DNA from: Priapulus caudatus
Taxonomy: Eukaryota > Priapulida > Priapulimorpha > Priapulimorphida > Priapulidae
Reading direction: 5' to 3'
Length of the DNA stretch: 64,000 bases
Assembly: GCF_000485595.1 (NCBI RefSeq)
Contig: NW_014577748.1
Span: 115,886 to 179,885 of the forward strand
Of this stretch, positions 34,927-44,978 are shown one piece after another; the first letter of the stretch is position 1, and each line of letters opens with the position of its first letter. The position numbers and the translations under genes were made by a program. A model generated the notes under the pieces. It was not told the DNA's origin. It searched no databases and saw only the letters and a list, made by a program, of their open reading frames with translations.

Positions 34927-35268
34927 TGTAACATGTGTTTTGCAGGTGTTGCATGAATTAGTCAGCGAGGCTGGGCTGGGGGGTTGTTTTGGTGGTGGTC
35001 TGTGTAGACGGAGTGTCACGCATATTGTGCGACTGCATTGATGTTACAGGGAATTGGATAAGCGTGTTTTTAGGTTAGGCAGTTTCTAGGGTCATTGTGA
35101 AATGGTGCTAGGACGCGGTCAGGGAGAACGGGTACATGTGCGTGCAGGATGTAGGAGTTTTGGGGGGAATATATAGAAAAGAGATGTAGGAGGAGAGAGA
35201 GGTCTAGTGGTGATCGTGAGAGTGAGCACACACGCTCACGCGCGGGAACGTTCTACGACAGTATGCAG
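34927..35268 (+). repeat. 3' LTR (partial) of plus-strand element
   Basis: Starts TGTAACATGTG directly after a polypurine tract. It matches the inverse of the LTRs at 23669-28362 with substantial divergence (GTTAGGCAGTTTC, GGAGTTTTGGG, AATATATAG). It is lost at the hairpin that starts at 35269. Confidence 0.65.
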
Positions 35269-35333
35269 CGCTGGCAGCTATTGATCCGTGCGCCGAATGC
35301 ATTGGCCGGCGCACGGATCCATAGCTGCCAGCG
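35269..35333. repeat. GC-rich hairpin, 27-bp arms
   Basis: CGCTGGCAGCTATTGATCCG... and its inverse (one mismatch) flank AATGCATTGGC. It is one of several short GC-rich fold-backs scattered in the window. Confidence 0.8.
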
Positions 35334-35684
35334 AACATTCCGCAATTTCAGTGGGGGGACACAGAGGGTAGACATTTGGGACGTGAACAGTGTTCACTTG
35401 TTATAAAAACATAATGTCTCTGTTCGTAACCGAGCTGTGTGACGCGAAATCACAGAAATACTGACGAAATTCTCGCGTTCGCGAACCTTGCCCAGTAATG
35501 GAAAGGGCAAAGGCTATATAGACTGGGACTCGCTCACACCTCGATTACCCATCGAGTGACTAAGCTAAGCCGAGAACACGTAGCAATACATGCACAAACG
35601 CGCACAAACACATACATCGCAATACATCGTATTATATGTTAGGACTCTAGGCTATAGGCAGTAAAAATAACCGGCGCAAATCAG
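35334..35684. other. no recognisable gene
   Basis: Nothing identified. Confidence 0.4.
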
Positions 35685-35996
35685 CTTTAGGCACCTTAGG
35701 TATCACGAAGTGATGCACAGATTTTTGTGTATCATCAACTGATGCACAGACTTTCCGTATATCAAGGAATGATGCAAAAAACCTAACCCTAACCCTAAGT
35801 TATAAAGTATAACCTTGGCTTAGGTATCACGAAGTGTGTTAGGGTTAGGGTTAGGGTTGAGTTAGGGTTAGGGTTTTTGCATCATTCCTTGATATACGAA
35901 GTCTGTGCATCAGTTGATGATACACAGAAATCTGTGCATCAGTTGATGATACACAGAAATCTGTGCATCACTTCGTGATACCTAAGGTGCCTAAAG
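35685..35996. repeat. long inverted repeat with TTAGGG-type core
   Basis: The outer arms CTTTAGGCACCTTAGGTATC and complement enclose TATCACGAAGTGATGCACAG, ATCATCAACTGATGCACAGA and TATATCAAGGAATGATGCAA-type blocks on both sides. Centrally lie CCTAACCCTAACCCTAA (35781-35797) and TTAGGG repeats (35839-35875) in opposite orientation. The TTTTTGCATCAT block adjoining TTAGGG recurs at 37680 and, without TTAGGG, at 10596. Confidence 0.85.
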
Positions 35997-36518
35997 TGGA
36001 TTTACACCAAATAACCTGTATATAAATATAATTGGAACATTCAGGGTTTATTCATTTCTGTATTACATGAGCCATTATGAATTAGTTGTTTAATTTACGT
36101 TCCCAGTACACTTACTAACCTTAGCTATCAGTCTATGGATCAGTATACAGCAACTGCCGTACGCTACAAGTACAACGTCCCGTCGCTATGATATAGTAAT
36201 GTAAATAACCCGACAAGACTGTACATATCAGTGTATGACTGCAAGTCTGCACTGCAAGATCATAGATTCGACATAACACGGCTACCGACCACCGCCCGGT
36301 ATGTAAACAAATTTGTAAAGCTGCATCTACGCTTGTTACATACTTATTTATAGTCGTTAGTCTGCCCATAACAAAATTCGACTTTCCTTTTAATTAGATG
36401 ACCTTCCGATGAAAAAAATTCCAGTTGTGGCTCGTCATTATTTAACGAATCAAACGACGAACAATAAGAAACTTTTCCATGGTTATAGCATAGACGCCAT
36501 GCTATCAATCCATGTGCA
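35997..36518. other. no recognisable gene
   Basis: No motif-bearing frame recognised. Confidence 0.4.
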
Positions 36519-36855
36519 TATAAACTGGTACCCGGTCGACAATTCCACACGCTACACTACGTGAGTACGTGGGTGTTGTACGTAAGTCTAGCCGTCAGGC
36601 CGGTTATAAGCGGTTAGCCCCGGCGGCCCGTGCTGCACAGGAAACGAGGCTATATGCATATAGACTGGTACCCGGTCCACAGTTCCACACGCTACACTAC
36701 GTGAGTACGTGGGTGTTGTACGTAAGTCTAGCCGTCAGGCCGGTTATAAGCGGTTAGCGCCGGTGGCCCGTGCTGCACAGGAAACGAGGCTATATGCATA
36801 TAGACTGGTACCCGGTCGACAGTTCCACACGCTACACTACGTGAGTGTAGCGATA
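36519..36855 (+). repeat. 140-bp tandem repeat, about 2.4 units
   Basis: GGTACCCGGTC falls at 36527, 36667 and 36807, an exact 140-bp period. Units contain CACACGCTACACTACGTGAGTA, GTCTAGCCGTCAGGCCGG and AAACGAGGCTATATGCATAT. The TAGACTGGTACCCG core is shared with the terminus at 972 and 4712. Open frames in it arise from the repeat. Confidence 0.9.
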
Positions 36856-37493
36856 TGCCGGAGTAAAGGTGGCGAACGGGTACCAGTCTACTATGCCTAG
36901 AGCCTCGGCGTTCGTTGCGCCGTCTATCGCACGCCATATGTACTACACACATCAACAGAAACAAACAAAGAAGAAAGTGCAAATCCATTTTTCACAGCAA
37001 ACTGAGCGCGCCGAGTCGCCAAAAAAGTTATACGAGCATTTCAAGCAAATCTCAAGCTACATGAGAAGTGAAATCCGTCGTCCAATCGCCAGAACTGCTC
37101 AACTGAACGATTATACGGCTTTGGCGTATACCAGGACCCAGTTGAAGTAAATTCAGATACTGCAGCAATGTCGTAAAAGCTTGCCGCTGCGCGGCGTTTG
37201 CGCGCTTCACGCGGATATCCGGGCTGCAGATCGTCGAGCCGATCTTCACCCGCCAACAGTCCGAACAAGAAAAGGCGGCAACACGAGAGAGCGTGGACAA
37301 TGTGCTTTTGCCGGAACAACCCGATTACTGAAGGACAATTAGAATTCATTCCCCCTCCCCAAAAATAATTTTTATGTTGCACAACCCCAAACGAACACAA
37401 ACCATAGATTAAAATGGGTTATCACACAATTATATTACATATTTTTAATAGCCTACGAACTTCGGCAGGCTAGCGCAATTGAGGGGCGGGTGT
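36856..37493. other. no gene recognised; open frame 36869-37150 of unknown value
   Basis: A plus-strand frame of about 90 codons contains KLYEHFKQISSYMRSEIRR and lacks the surrounding repeat character, but it matches nothing I know and overlaps an equally long minus-strand frame. I do not claim a gene. Confidence 0.3.
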
Positions 37494-37829
37494 TGCTATC
37501 CCCCGGGCGTGGAGGGAGGGTCCCGTGATACAGTTGAAGTATACTTCAAAATCATTACTCATCCAGTAACGCTAACTCTAACACCTCCAACGATAACCAT
37601 AACACTAAACATATATATCTCGGAGCGCTATATATAGGTCCAAAAATCCACAAAAATTCATCTATGGTGTGAGGACAGATATCATGATGCAAAAACCCTA
37701 ACCCTAACCCAATCCCTAACCCTAACCCTTATCCTAACCCTAACCCTGATCCTAACCACAATCCTAACACTATCCTAACACTAGTGCTGTCACGTTGCGG
37801 TAACCTCCCTCCACGCCCGGGGGATAGCA
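37494..37829. repeat. 336-bp inverted-repeat unit with interstitial telomeric repeats
   Basis: TGCTATCCCCCGGGCGTGGA...GGG (37494-37519) is the inverse of 37803-37829. The interior carries CCCTAA-type repeats (37687-37745) with variants CCCTTA and CCTGAT, preceded by TGATGCAAAAA. The arm resembles a polypurine tract, so the two arms may be the 3' ends of two Gypsy copies facing each other (inference). Confidence 0.7.
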
Positions 37830-37981
37830 TTACCCTTGAGGGGTCCATGCACTCGACTGTTATGGTCCAGTAACGCCATCTGGCGTGACTAATGCACCGG
37901 TTTCACTCCCCTGCTCACTAGTAATTGCCCCGATACTAGCAACAGAAACCATGTACAGCAAATAGTTCAAACCGTACGTTT

Positions 37982-40738
37982 TCATTTGGTTTCCGACAAC
38001 AGTTGTACCAGCAAAAGTTGTGTCTTGCTGATATTATTTAATATCTGCAGTTTACTGTCGGCTCCAGCCGCAACACTGATCTCCTGTTCACCTACTGGTT
38101 TCGGCAGCCTAAATGGGTTGGCATGCGTTCCTGCTGTAGATCGCCTAGACCGACGCGGCGGGGTGGATGTTAGGTCGGGTTCCTGTGAGTCCGATTCCTC
38201 GGGAGACTGCTGCTCCCCTGCTTTGTGCTGAACACTGCCTTCTACCTCAGATGCGCTAGACGCATTCTCAGACTCCTCGTCCGTTTCCTGAATACCGGAG
38301 GAGTCAGGCCTATCGTGTGATTCGTCACGCCTATCGTCTGTATCCGAAACATCAAACACCGTCTCCTCCGGAGTACTGCCAGGTGCATCCTCTACCGGAC
38401 CTTCCTGCACCTCCCCATACCCCTCGACGTCTCCGTGTCCTTCCAATGCTCCCAGCTCTCGATAAACGTGGACCTCATAGCCATCATCCCCCGCCCTGGT
38501 ATTCACTTCTGCGGGTTCCTCGCACTGCTCTTGTGCCGGTTGGGGGTGTATATCCCGAACCAGGACCCGCGAATCCAACAATTCCGTTCTATGGACCTTC
38601 TTGGACGTTCCTTCACCGACTAACGGCTCGACAATGTACACATTGTTGTCACCAGACCCTATGACCTTGTAGGGGACAGAACCCCATGCATCCTGAATCT
38701 TATTTCTCCCTTTTGGATGGTTTCGCAGAAACACTCGTGCTCCCACAGACAACTTAACGTCATTAGACAGCTTGTCCACACGTGTCTTTCGTCGCAGAGC
38801 GATTTTCTCTATTCGATCACTGGCGAGGTTGAACGCTTCCTCCAACCGGTCCTGATGGGCAATTACCCACTCCTCATTTGGTTCTGACTTGTCGACGTCT
38901 AAACCTAGCATTAAGTCGACTGGCAGACGAGCCTCCCTGCCAAAAAACAAATAGTGAGGTGCATACCCCGTAGTCGAATGTGGAGTGCAGTTGTAAGTGT
39001 ATACCAGCTCCGGCAGCATATCCGGCCACTTACGTTTCCTGCTTGCCGATAGCGTACACAGTAGGTTATGAAGTGTCCGATTAAAGCGTTCGCAATGAGC
39101 GTTCCCCTGTGGATGATACGGCACAGTCTTGGTCTTTGACACGCCATAAAGTTCGCAAAGTTCATGAATTAAGTGGTTTTCAAAGCTGCGCCCCTGATCG
39201 CTATGCAGTCGCTGCGGTACACCAAACCGTACAAACCACTCCTTGACCAGGACACGAGCGACTGTCTTAGCAGTTTGGTCGCGCGTAGGCACAGCCTGCG
39301 TGAACCTAGTGTACACGTCGGTGAGCACTAGCACATTTTCGAGGCCATTGCTACTGGGCTCGAGTTGCGTAAAATCCATTGCCAGTATCTCCAGGGGTTT
39401 CCTAGCGGCCACTGAGCCAATTGATGTTCGCACTTTTCTCCCTGTTTTTCCTATCATACAGCGGCTGCAATCAGCGCAGTACTGCGTTACTTCCTTAGCC
39501 ATTCGAGGCCAAAAACACCTTGCTCTGATCAATGACAGGGTTCTCTCTGCTCCCTGATGTCCCATGTCATCGTGACATGATTTTAACACTTGCAATTTTA
39601 GGGACTCCGGCAACAACAGCTGTTTCACTACATTCCCCTTCTCTTGGACTAATCTATACAAGACGCCATCCTCCTCTTTCACCCGCTTCCACGAGTCAAT
39701 CAGCTTTCTTGTGCCTTTGCTTTCCTTCATCAACTGTCTCTTCGACGGGGGTTCCTTCGTTTCCCAAAACACATGGAAGCGTCCAATGATACTGTCGGAA
39801 TGTTGTAGGCGGGCTATCTCCTCCCTCGGAATAGCAGGCATGCTAACAGAAAGGACTGGCGCACAGCGAGCCGGTGCAGCCTTCGCCTCATGGGTCCACA
39901 AGTTGCATCGTACCTCCTCGAGATATGTCCACAAGACCTTGGGGAGTGTGGTACCACTGTTCCCAACCCTCAACGCTCGTTCCACCGACGTCTCCTCTAG
40001 TCTCGCCGTCTCTGGCATATGGGCCACCTTCCGACTGAGCCCGTCCGCGGCCTTGTTCGACTTCCCGGAACGAAACTTCACAGAAAAGTTGAATTGGGCA
40101 AGGTCTGCTGCCCAGCGAGTCTCCGCTGCGCCCAGTTTGGCAGTGGTCAGAAAGTAGCTCAGCGGGTTGTTATCGGTGTAAACTACAAAGTCGGCGCCAA
40201 TCAACAGGTCGCGGTATTTCTCTGTTATGGCCCACTTCATGGCCAATAACTCCAACTTCATGCTGCTGTAGTTCTGCATATTGCGTTCATTTTCACGCAA
40301 AGCTCGGCTAGCATAGCTGAGAACAACCAGTCTATCCCCTTGTTGTTGCGACAATACTGCACCCAGTCCTAGTAGACTGGCATCTACTTCTAATATAAAT
40401 GCTTGCCGAAAGTCCGGGTACCCCAGAACTGGTGCGCTCGTGAGAAGTTGCTTCAACGATTTCAGTGCACTGTCACAGTCAGCGTTCCAAGCGTCAATGC
40501 CTGGAGGCCGGTCTTGTTTCGCCTTTCCCTTTCTCCCCTTCACCTGTTTTGGTCCTTTCAATAGGGCTTGAAGTGGCGCGGCCACCTCTGCAAAATGGGG
40601 TACAAAGCGACGATAATACCCTGCGAGGCCCAAAAAACCTCTCAATTCTGTTTCTGTGGTGGGCTTGGGCCACTCTGCCACAGCATTAGTTTTCCCTGGG
40701 TCTGGCAAAACGCCTTCTTGCGAAACCACATGTCCCAA
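37982..40738 (-). CDS. pol: Gypsy pol, RT end-RNase H-integrase
   Basis: A 918-residue open frame. It opens with GHVVSQEGVLPDPGKTNAV, the segment after the RT active site, and then FLGLAGYYRRFVPHFA. RNase H follows with FILEVDASLLGLGAVLSQQ, KLELLAMKWA and FVVYTDNNPLSY. The integrase zinc-binding H-H-C-C region runs from CHDDMGHQG to CADCSRC. The DDE core has ILAMDFTQLE, RLHSDQGRSFEN and NAHCERFNRTLH, and a GPY/F-like region precedes VHRTELLD. The last ~180 residues are an acidic, Ser-rich tail ending in a basic patch RRSRRSTAGTH, longer than usual. The frame lacks the RT core, which lies in other frames upstream, so it cannot act alone here. Polymerase and integrase copy and insert the element's DNA. 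Confidence 0.9.
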   Translation of the reverse strand: MGHVVSQEGVLPDPGKTNAVAEWPKPTTETELRGFLGLAGYYRRFVPHFAEVAAPLQALLKGPKQVKGRKGKAKQDRPPGIDAWNADCDSALKSLKQLLTSAPVLGYPDFRQAFILEVDASLLGLGAVLSQQQGDRLVVLSYASRALRENERNMQNYSSMKLELLAMKWAITEKYRDLLIGADFVVYTDNNPLSYFLTTAKLGAAETRWAADLAQFNFSVKFRSGKSNKAADGLSRKVAHMPETARLEETSVERALRVGNSGTTLPKVLWTYLEEVRCNLWTHEAKAAPARCAPVLSVSMPAIPREEIARLQHSDSIIGRFHVFWETKEPPSKRQLMKESKGTRKLIDSWKRVKEEDGVLYRLVQEKGNVVKQLLLPESLKLQVLKSCHDDMGHQGAERTLSLIRARCFWPRMAKEVTQYCADCSRCMIGKTGRKVRTSIGSVAARKPLEILAMDFTQLEPSSNGLENVLVLTDVYTRFTQAVPTRDQTAKTVARVLVKEWFVRFGVPQRLHSDQGRSFENHLIHELCELYGVSKTKTVPYHPQGNAHCERFNRTLHNLLCTLSASRKRKWPDMLPELVYTYNCTPHSTTGYAPHYLFFGREARLPVDLMLGLDVDKSEPNEEWVIAHQDRLEEAFNLASDRIEKIALRRKTRVDKLSNDVKLSVGARVFLRNHPKGRNKIQDAWGSVPYKVIGSGDNNVYIVEPLVGEGTSKKVHRTELLDSRVLVRDIHPQPAQEQCEEPAEVNTRAGDDGYEVHVYRELGALEGHGDVEGYGEVQEGPVEDAPGSTPEETVFDVSDTDDRRDESHDRPDSSGIQETDEESENASSASEVEGSVQHKAGEQQSPEESDSQEPDLTSTPPRRSRRSTAGTHANPFRLPKPVGEQEISVAAGADSKLQILNNISKTQLLLVQLLSETK

Positions 40739-41676
40739 GTAACAAAGTTTCTCCTTAAATAAGTGACACTTTTCCGCTTTTACTTTTAAGTTGTAACTGG
40801 CAAGCCTCTATAGCACCATATCCAACCGATCCAGGGTTTCTTCGAATGTAGTACTAAACACCAATATATCGTCTAAGTAGATTACCAGGGTCTGCAAATT
40901 TTGATCGCCGAATATCTTGTCCATAAGTCGCATGAAGGTGCCGGGGGGCCCCGGCTAATCCGAAACTCATTCGGATGTGGGCGTAAAGGCCTCCAGTCCC
41001 AACTCGGAAAGCAGTCTTCTCCCTATCATCTTCTGCAACCGGGATCTGGTAGTACCCATGAGCCAAGTCGAGACTACAGAAGTACTTGGCGCCCTTTAGT
41101 ACATCCAACGCTTCTTCAATCCGTGGGAGTGGATAGGCGTCTTTCCGCGTTTTTGGCATTAAGCGCCCGATAATCACAACACAGTCGTAGTGTTCCATCC
41201 CGTTTCCGAACCAGCACTACTGGTGCTGCATATGGACTGGTGGATTCCCTTATAACCCCCATATCCAATGATTTCCGAATATAGTCCCGCACCTCCCCCC
41301 CACTGATGCGGCGGAATGCGTCGGTGCAGTCGGTGGGTATGTCGTCAGTTGTAATAATCCGATGCTCTACCGCGTCGCAAAAACCAATGTCGTTATCGGA
41401 GTTATTGAAAGTGTTCAGATGCTTTGACAAAATTCTGCCTAGTTTGGTCCACTGCTGATCATCCAACGTCTCATTCACAATCATGCGATCCACTAACTGC
41501 GTAACATCGTCGGTTAGTACAGCATCCTGCCTTACTTCGCATACGTGCACCTCTCTGCGGCTCACTTGAACCATATAGAATCTAGATTCCACTGCAACTG
41601 ATTGTACAGTTCCGATAGGAACTCGTAGCTTAATGTTGATGTCGCTATCACGGAAGTTTGCGAACTGCACTGGCAC
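40739..41676 (-). pseudogene. Gypsy RT core, frameshifted
   Basis: 41676-41116 encodes the RT N-terminus up to SPYAAPVVLVRKRDGTLRLC and DYRALN. 41198-40854 continues in another frame with DAYPLPRIEEALDVL, KYFCSLDLAHGYYQIPV and MSFGLAGAP. The catalytic YLDD is present near 40870-40880 but in a third frame, and the frame closes again at a stop near 40810. Breaks lie near 41150, at the G-run 40943-40948 and near 40810. They are decay or sequencing error; one at least is in a homopolymer. Confidence 0.85.
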
Positions 41677-41685
41677 ACGGCCACT

Positions 41686-41976
41686 TTAAGTCACATGTCC
41701 GTATGACCGTCCAAGACCCAACCAAGTTGGTAGTGGCTGAAAAGAGACGTCATTCTCTTCCATCATGGCAAAATATTCCTGTTCCCGTTTAGCTGGCAGG
41801 ACACTACCCTCTACTATCCTTATAGAATTAGCCGGTATCAGTACTGGTTGGTGTCCTGCCACCCTGACCTTGCAAACATTGGTAGAGTCTGCGTCGACCT
41901 GTACCTCCTCATACAGTGCTAACATGGTTTTCCATTCCTTTGGAATGGTGCTCCCTTCACTCACAGCATGTTGCAT
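41686..41976 (-). pseudogene. Gypsy protease-RT linker
   Basis: A 96-residue frame directly after the protease frame, with VRVAGHQPVLIPANSIRIVEG. It has no catalytic motif. A stop and frame change separate it from the RT frame at 41676. In related elements this stretch is part of one polyprotein. Confidence 0.6.
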
Positions 41977-42367
41977 GGCTCAAAAAATAGTTTGAACCTA
42001 ACACACCGGGCACCACTTTCTTATGCCCCCGACAAGTATGCTCCTTGGGGTCATTGACCACCAAAAATCCCATATTCTGGAAGGTTGGTCCAAATACCGT
42101 CAGGTCGAGCTCGAGGTGGCCCACAAAGGGTATGTCCTCACCGTTGGCAGCAGAAATACGAATGAAGTTGGCAACATCTAGCAGGTCTACCTCATCAGTC
42201 AGGTTGTTTCTGAAAAATGATTCCGTGACTGTTGACACCTGTGCGCCCGTGTCCAACAAACATGTAACCTCTCTGCTCCCCATCCTCACGGTGGCTTCCG
42301 GACAGGTACCCACTGCTTTCCTGAAGAACGAGCCCTCGCCCACCTGACCTACTGTGTGGCTCTCCAC
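41957..42367 (-). CDS. Gypsy aspartic protease
   Basis: Retropepsin-like domain with VTCLLDTGAQVSTV, the active-site D-T/S-G-A motif, then IPFVGHLELDLTVFG (flap side) and VVPGVLGSNYF, the ...LG.(D/N) motif near the C-terminus of retroviral proteases. It would cleave the Gag-Pol precursor. Upstream on the same strand (about 42480-42400) a degenerate CCHC knuckle, H-L-K-R-D-C-P, marks the end of gag in another frame. Confidence 0.8.
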   Translation of the reverse strand: MESHTVGQVGEGSFFRKAVGTCPEATVRMGSREVTCLLDTGAQVSTVTESFFRNNLTDEVDLLDVANFIRISAANGEDIPFVGHLELDLTVFGPTFQNMGFLVVNDPKEHTCRGHKKVVPGVLGSNYFLSHATCCE

Positions 42368-42812
42368 AGCAGATGTTATTCGTTTAAATCTGGATTACCT
42401 GCTGCCCCGTGCTGAGGCTGGTCGTTATTCCGGGGGCAATCGCGCTTTAAGTGAGTGGTCGAGCCCAGATCCAGCATTTACGCGGCCCGGAGTGGTCATA
42501 ACGAGGCTTGTATGCGCATGGGGTGAGTGGCTTGTATGCGGGTTTCGGCATGCCACTCAGGAGGGATTCGATCTGTTTCTGCTGCTGGACTATTAGTGCT
42601 TCCTGATGCTTCAGAGGCAATTAGGATTCTAGCAAATACATGTGTACCACAATTAACGACAGTCAACAACATTTTTCCTGTCATTACAACTTCCACTCCC
42701 GGATAGCATCTGGCTGTTGGGGATCCCTCCGGTCGAACGGTCGATCGGCTCGTGTGTCGTAAACCACCTGCAGATGGGGGACGAAGCTTCTGCTATCCTG
42801 TCGACTGCGCCA

Positions 42813-44647
42813 TGAAAGCCAGGAAAACACCTCGTGCCATAGAAGAAGCGGTTTATTCGTGAATTATAGCCGGTAACAGACGGCTACTCCGAAAATCCTA
42901 TAACAAACAAAACAGATATGGCGCGTCACACCCCAGTGTTCACATACAGTGTGATGTAGCAATAATACATTGGCAACCAACATACAACATACTGTACATA
43001 AGATGCTGATACAATTTTACCACTGTGATCAATCTACGTCCCATTACATACTATGCCGGTAAAAGTATTACTCCTGCACAACAATATTGGCGTATCTAGA
43101 CACGTTAACCACATACGCGTTTCGCACACGCCTAAGAAAGAGTAGCCTACACACTACCTTCACTGAAAATAACTCCTCTAAGTGGGAGTGACAACACATA
43201 TACATGGCCCAAACAAGAAAACGAATTACTCAAAACAAACATGGTTCACGTTGAACCCATAGTGGCATTGCCATAGATTCTTCCGAAGATACAGTAAAAT
43301 CAAACAAAAATATTCTGTTCACTAGTATTGTGTGACCACCATGAAACCACGCAGATCACGATCACTCCTCGAGTTCCCGTTTACCTCTTACATAACTGTA
43401 ACCGTTTGCATAATCATAACATTATATAATGTAGGCGGGTGTTGTTACGTCTTACAAGAAGTGCATAGAAATGTTAACACTTATAATCAGAAAAAGAAGA
43501 GAGTGTGACAGTGCCACAAAAGGAATAGGTTTATTACAAGAAAGCTCTTGCAGTAAGAAATGGTCGCACGACAGTGCGTAAAAGACATTGCAAAACTAAG
43601 TGCTTCTCTTACTACAGCTATAAAAAAACTACGTTTAGAAATATGAGAAAGATTATTTCCTGTACTAGAAAGACAGTTCACTACACGATAGTACAAATAA
43701 GATCAAGATAGATATAGTGGCAAAACCTAAGCCTCGCTTAGAACAACTTACGTACTGACGGCTTCAACGAACAATGCACGGACACGCAGGCACAAGACAA
43801 TATTAGAGACTGACTAATGCCCGCTTTGGCGTGGCTTTATATATGCTCTCAATTTAGTATCTACGAACCCTCCCAAATAAGGAACTATCCTTTGTACCCA
43901 GTCGGCTGTCCGGGAGAGACGCAGTAGAGTTCCCGTTTAAGCCTGGCCATGTCGTAATTAATCGGTCCCTCCATACCAAGATAGCGTGCCGAGCGCACAC
44001 TCTCGAACGCTCCCAATTCTCGAGGCAGGGGTGTACCTCTATTGTGCCGACCCTCCTCCGGGGAGAGTCTGGCCACTGCACGCTCGTGTGCCAATCGGTG
44101 TAAAAACAACCGCTGATATCACATGCTTCATGCCCGCTACCACACTGCGCAAACAACAACACATCAGCTGCTGGTTTGCCTGTTCAAAACTGCCGGACGT
44201 GGAAGACTCTCATTTCACACATTCCATATCCCCCTCGTTGCTGCTAAGTGAGTGATTTACAAGAATCAATCTGCTGGCCTGTAATATTAAAAGGAGTTGT
44301 ATGGTAAAGTTATTAAACTGATTTAAATAATGCAAACCTCGTGTCTACAATAACTGCTACATCAATGCTCATACGGCCCATGCTGTATCTGAAATACAGT
44401 ACTAGTACCCGCCACTTACCCCCAAATGCACGTCAGCAACTGTATCCGTGGGTTAGACCTGCAAGCTGTTGTTGGCTGATTCAGTTCCGACACTAGACGA
44501 AACCATAACATTCACGATAATAACACTCTATTGCCAAATATCACGTTCGCACAGATACTACGTATCTCAAATACGACAAAGAAGAGAGTTATCAGCAAAA
44601 CCGGTATAAACCAATTCAAATCACATGCACGACCAATTAAAGCCCGC
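42813..44647. other. no firm gene; possible 5' LTR region of the Gypsy element
   Basis: On the minus strand, AATAAACC near 42855 lies about 40 bp before the primer-binding site, as a poly(A) signal in the R/U5 part of an LTR would. The LTR start is not identifiable. At 43885-44162 two overlapping minus-strand frames of 74 and 102 codons exist, one with RYLGMEGPINYDMARLKREL; I do not recognise it. Confidence 0.35.
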
Positions 44648-44716
44648 CGCACACGCTGTTTTGTGCTGCGCCATCAGCCACGCGCTGATGGCGCAGCACA
44701 AAACACAGCGTGTGCG
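44648..44716. repeat. GC-rich hairpin, ~31-bp arms
   Basis: CGCACACGCTG plus TTTTGTGCTGCGCCATCAGC and the inverse arm, which has an inserted CA, enclose CACGC. It is one of the longest near-perfect hairpins in the window and non-coding. Confidence 0.85.
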
Positions 44717-44859
44717 CATGCAATCGTATCGATTTCTTGCGTGTGGAAAATATCACACGTGTTTGATATTTTCTTCGACGTCTGGCCGATTGCACAGCGT
44801 CTGCGGAGTGGCTGCGTAAAGTTCCACACCAGCTTTAGGTAACCGACCAATACATAGAT

Positions 44860-44978
44860 TTCACATGACGTCACAACTAAATGGTCACGTGGTACGGCGG
44901 CCATGTTTGGGGGCTGTATACATCAACACACGTTAGACGCACTTTGCATTCTCGGATTTTCAAGGCGATTTTTCAGTC
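44860..44978 (+). promoter_or_regulatory. promoter-like region of the THAP fragment
   Basis: TGACGTCA (44866-44873, a CRE palindrome), CACGTGG (44885-44891, an E-box) and GCGGCCATG (about 44897-44905, a YY1-type site) lie within 120 bp upstream of the ATG at 44979. This is a familiar set for TATA-less animal promoters. No expression evidence. Confidence 0.45.

Larger units (their letters stand above)
22467..35268 (+). mobile_element. plus-strand LTR element split by nested insertions
   Basis: The 5' piece (22467-23595) has a short, internally deleted LTR ending GTTACA at 22568, then TTTGGTGCAAGTGACAG, a primer-binding-site-like start. Internal sequence matches, in opposite orientation, the internal region of the element at 23669-28362. 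The 3' piece (34326-35268) resumes the same internal sequence (reverse of 24110-24310), then a polypurine tract GGGGAAAGGGGAGATAA (34910-34926) and an LTR beginning TGTAACATGTG at 34927. Between the pieces sit a TIR element and a fold-back element. No long coding frame is present, so it is non-autonomous or decayed. The 3' LTR is lost after about 35250. Confidence 0.65.
37830..42812 (-). mobile_element. Ty3/Gypsy element, broken, minus strand
   Basis: In 5' to 3' order on the minus strand: primer-binding-site-like TGGCGCAGTCGACAGGATAG (42812-42793), remains of a CCHC gag end, protease (42367-41957), a linker, RT in three frames, and a long frame for RNase H and integrase. Most of gag is absent. 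No LTR pair is recognised. Downstream of pol the sequence runs into the inverted-repeat unit with CCCTAA repeats instead of an obvious LTR. Neighbouring copies elsewhere would be needed to set the true ends. Confidence 0.8.

Noticed and set aside
35839-35875. Chromosome end (telomere)
   Set aside because: TTAGGG repeats are short, occur in both orientations inside inverted repeats, and the sequence continues normally on both sides.
37986-40762. Several plus-strand frames of 60-150 codons
   Set aside because: They are antisense shadows of the 918-residue Gypsy pol frame.
42646-42700. LTR end near TGTGTACCAC...CATTACA
   Set aside because: It lies inside the region where gag should be and has no partner copy.
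43860-44110. Possible structured RNA gene
   Set aside because: I looked for 5S rRNA, tRNA A/B boxes and snRNA motifs and could not support any.
43885-44162. Two overlapping minus-strand frames, one with RYLGMEGPINYDMARL
   Set aside because: Protein-like composition but no family match, no second copy and no splice context; not reported as a gene.
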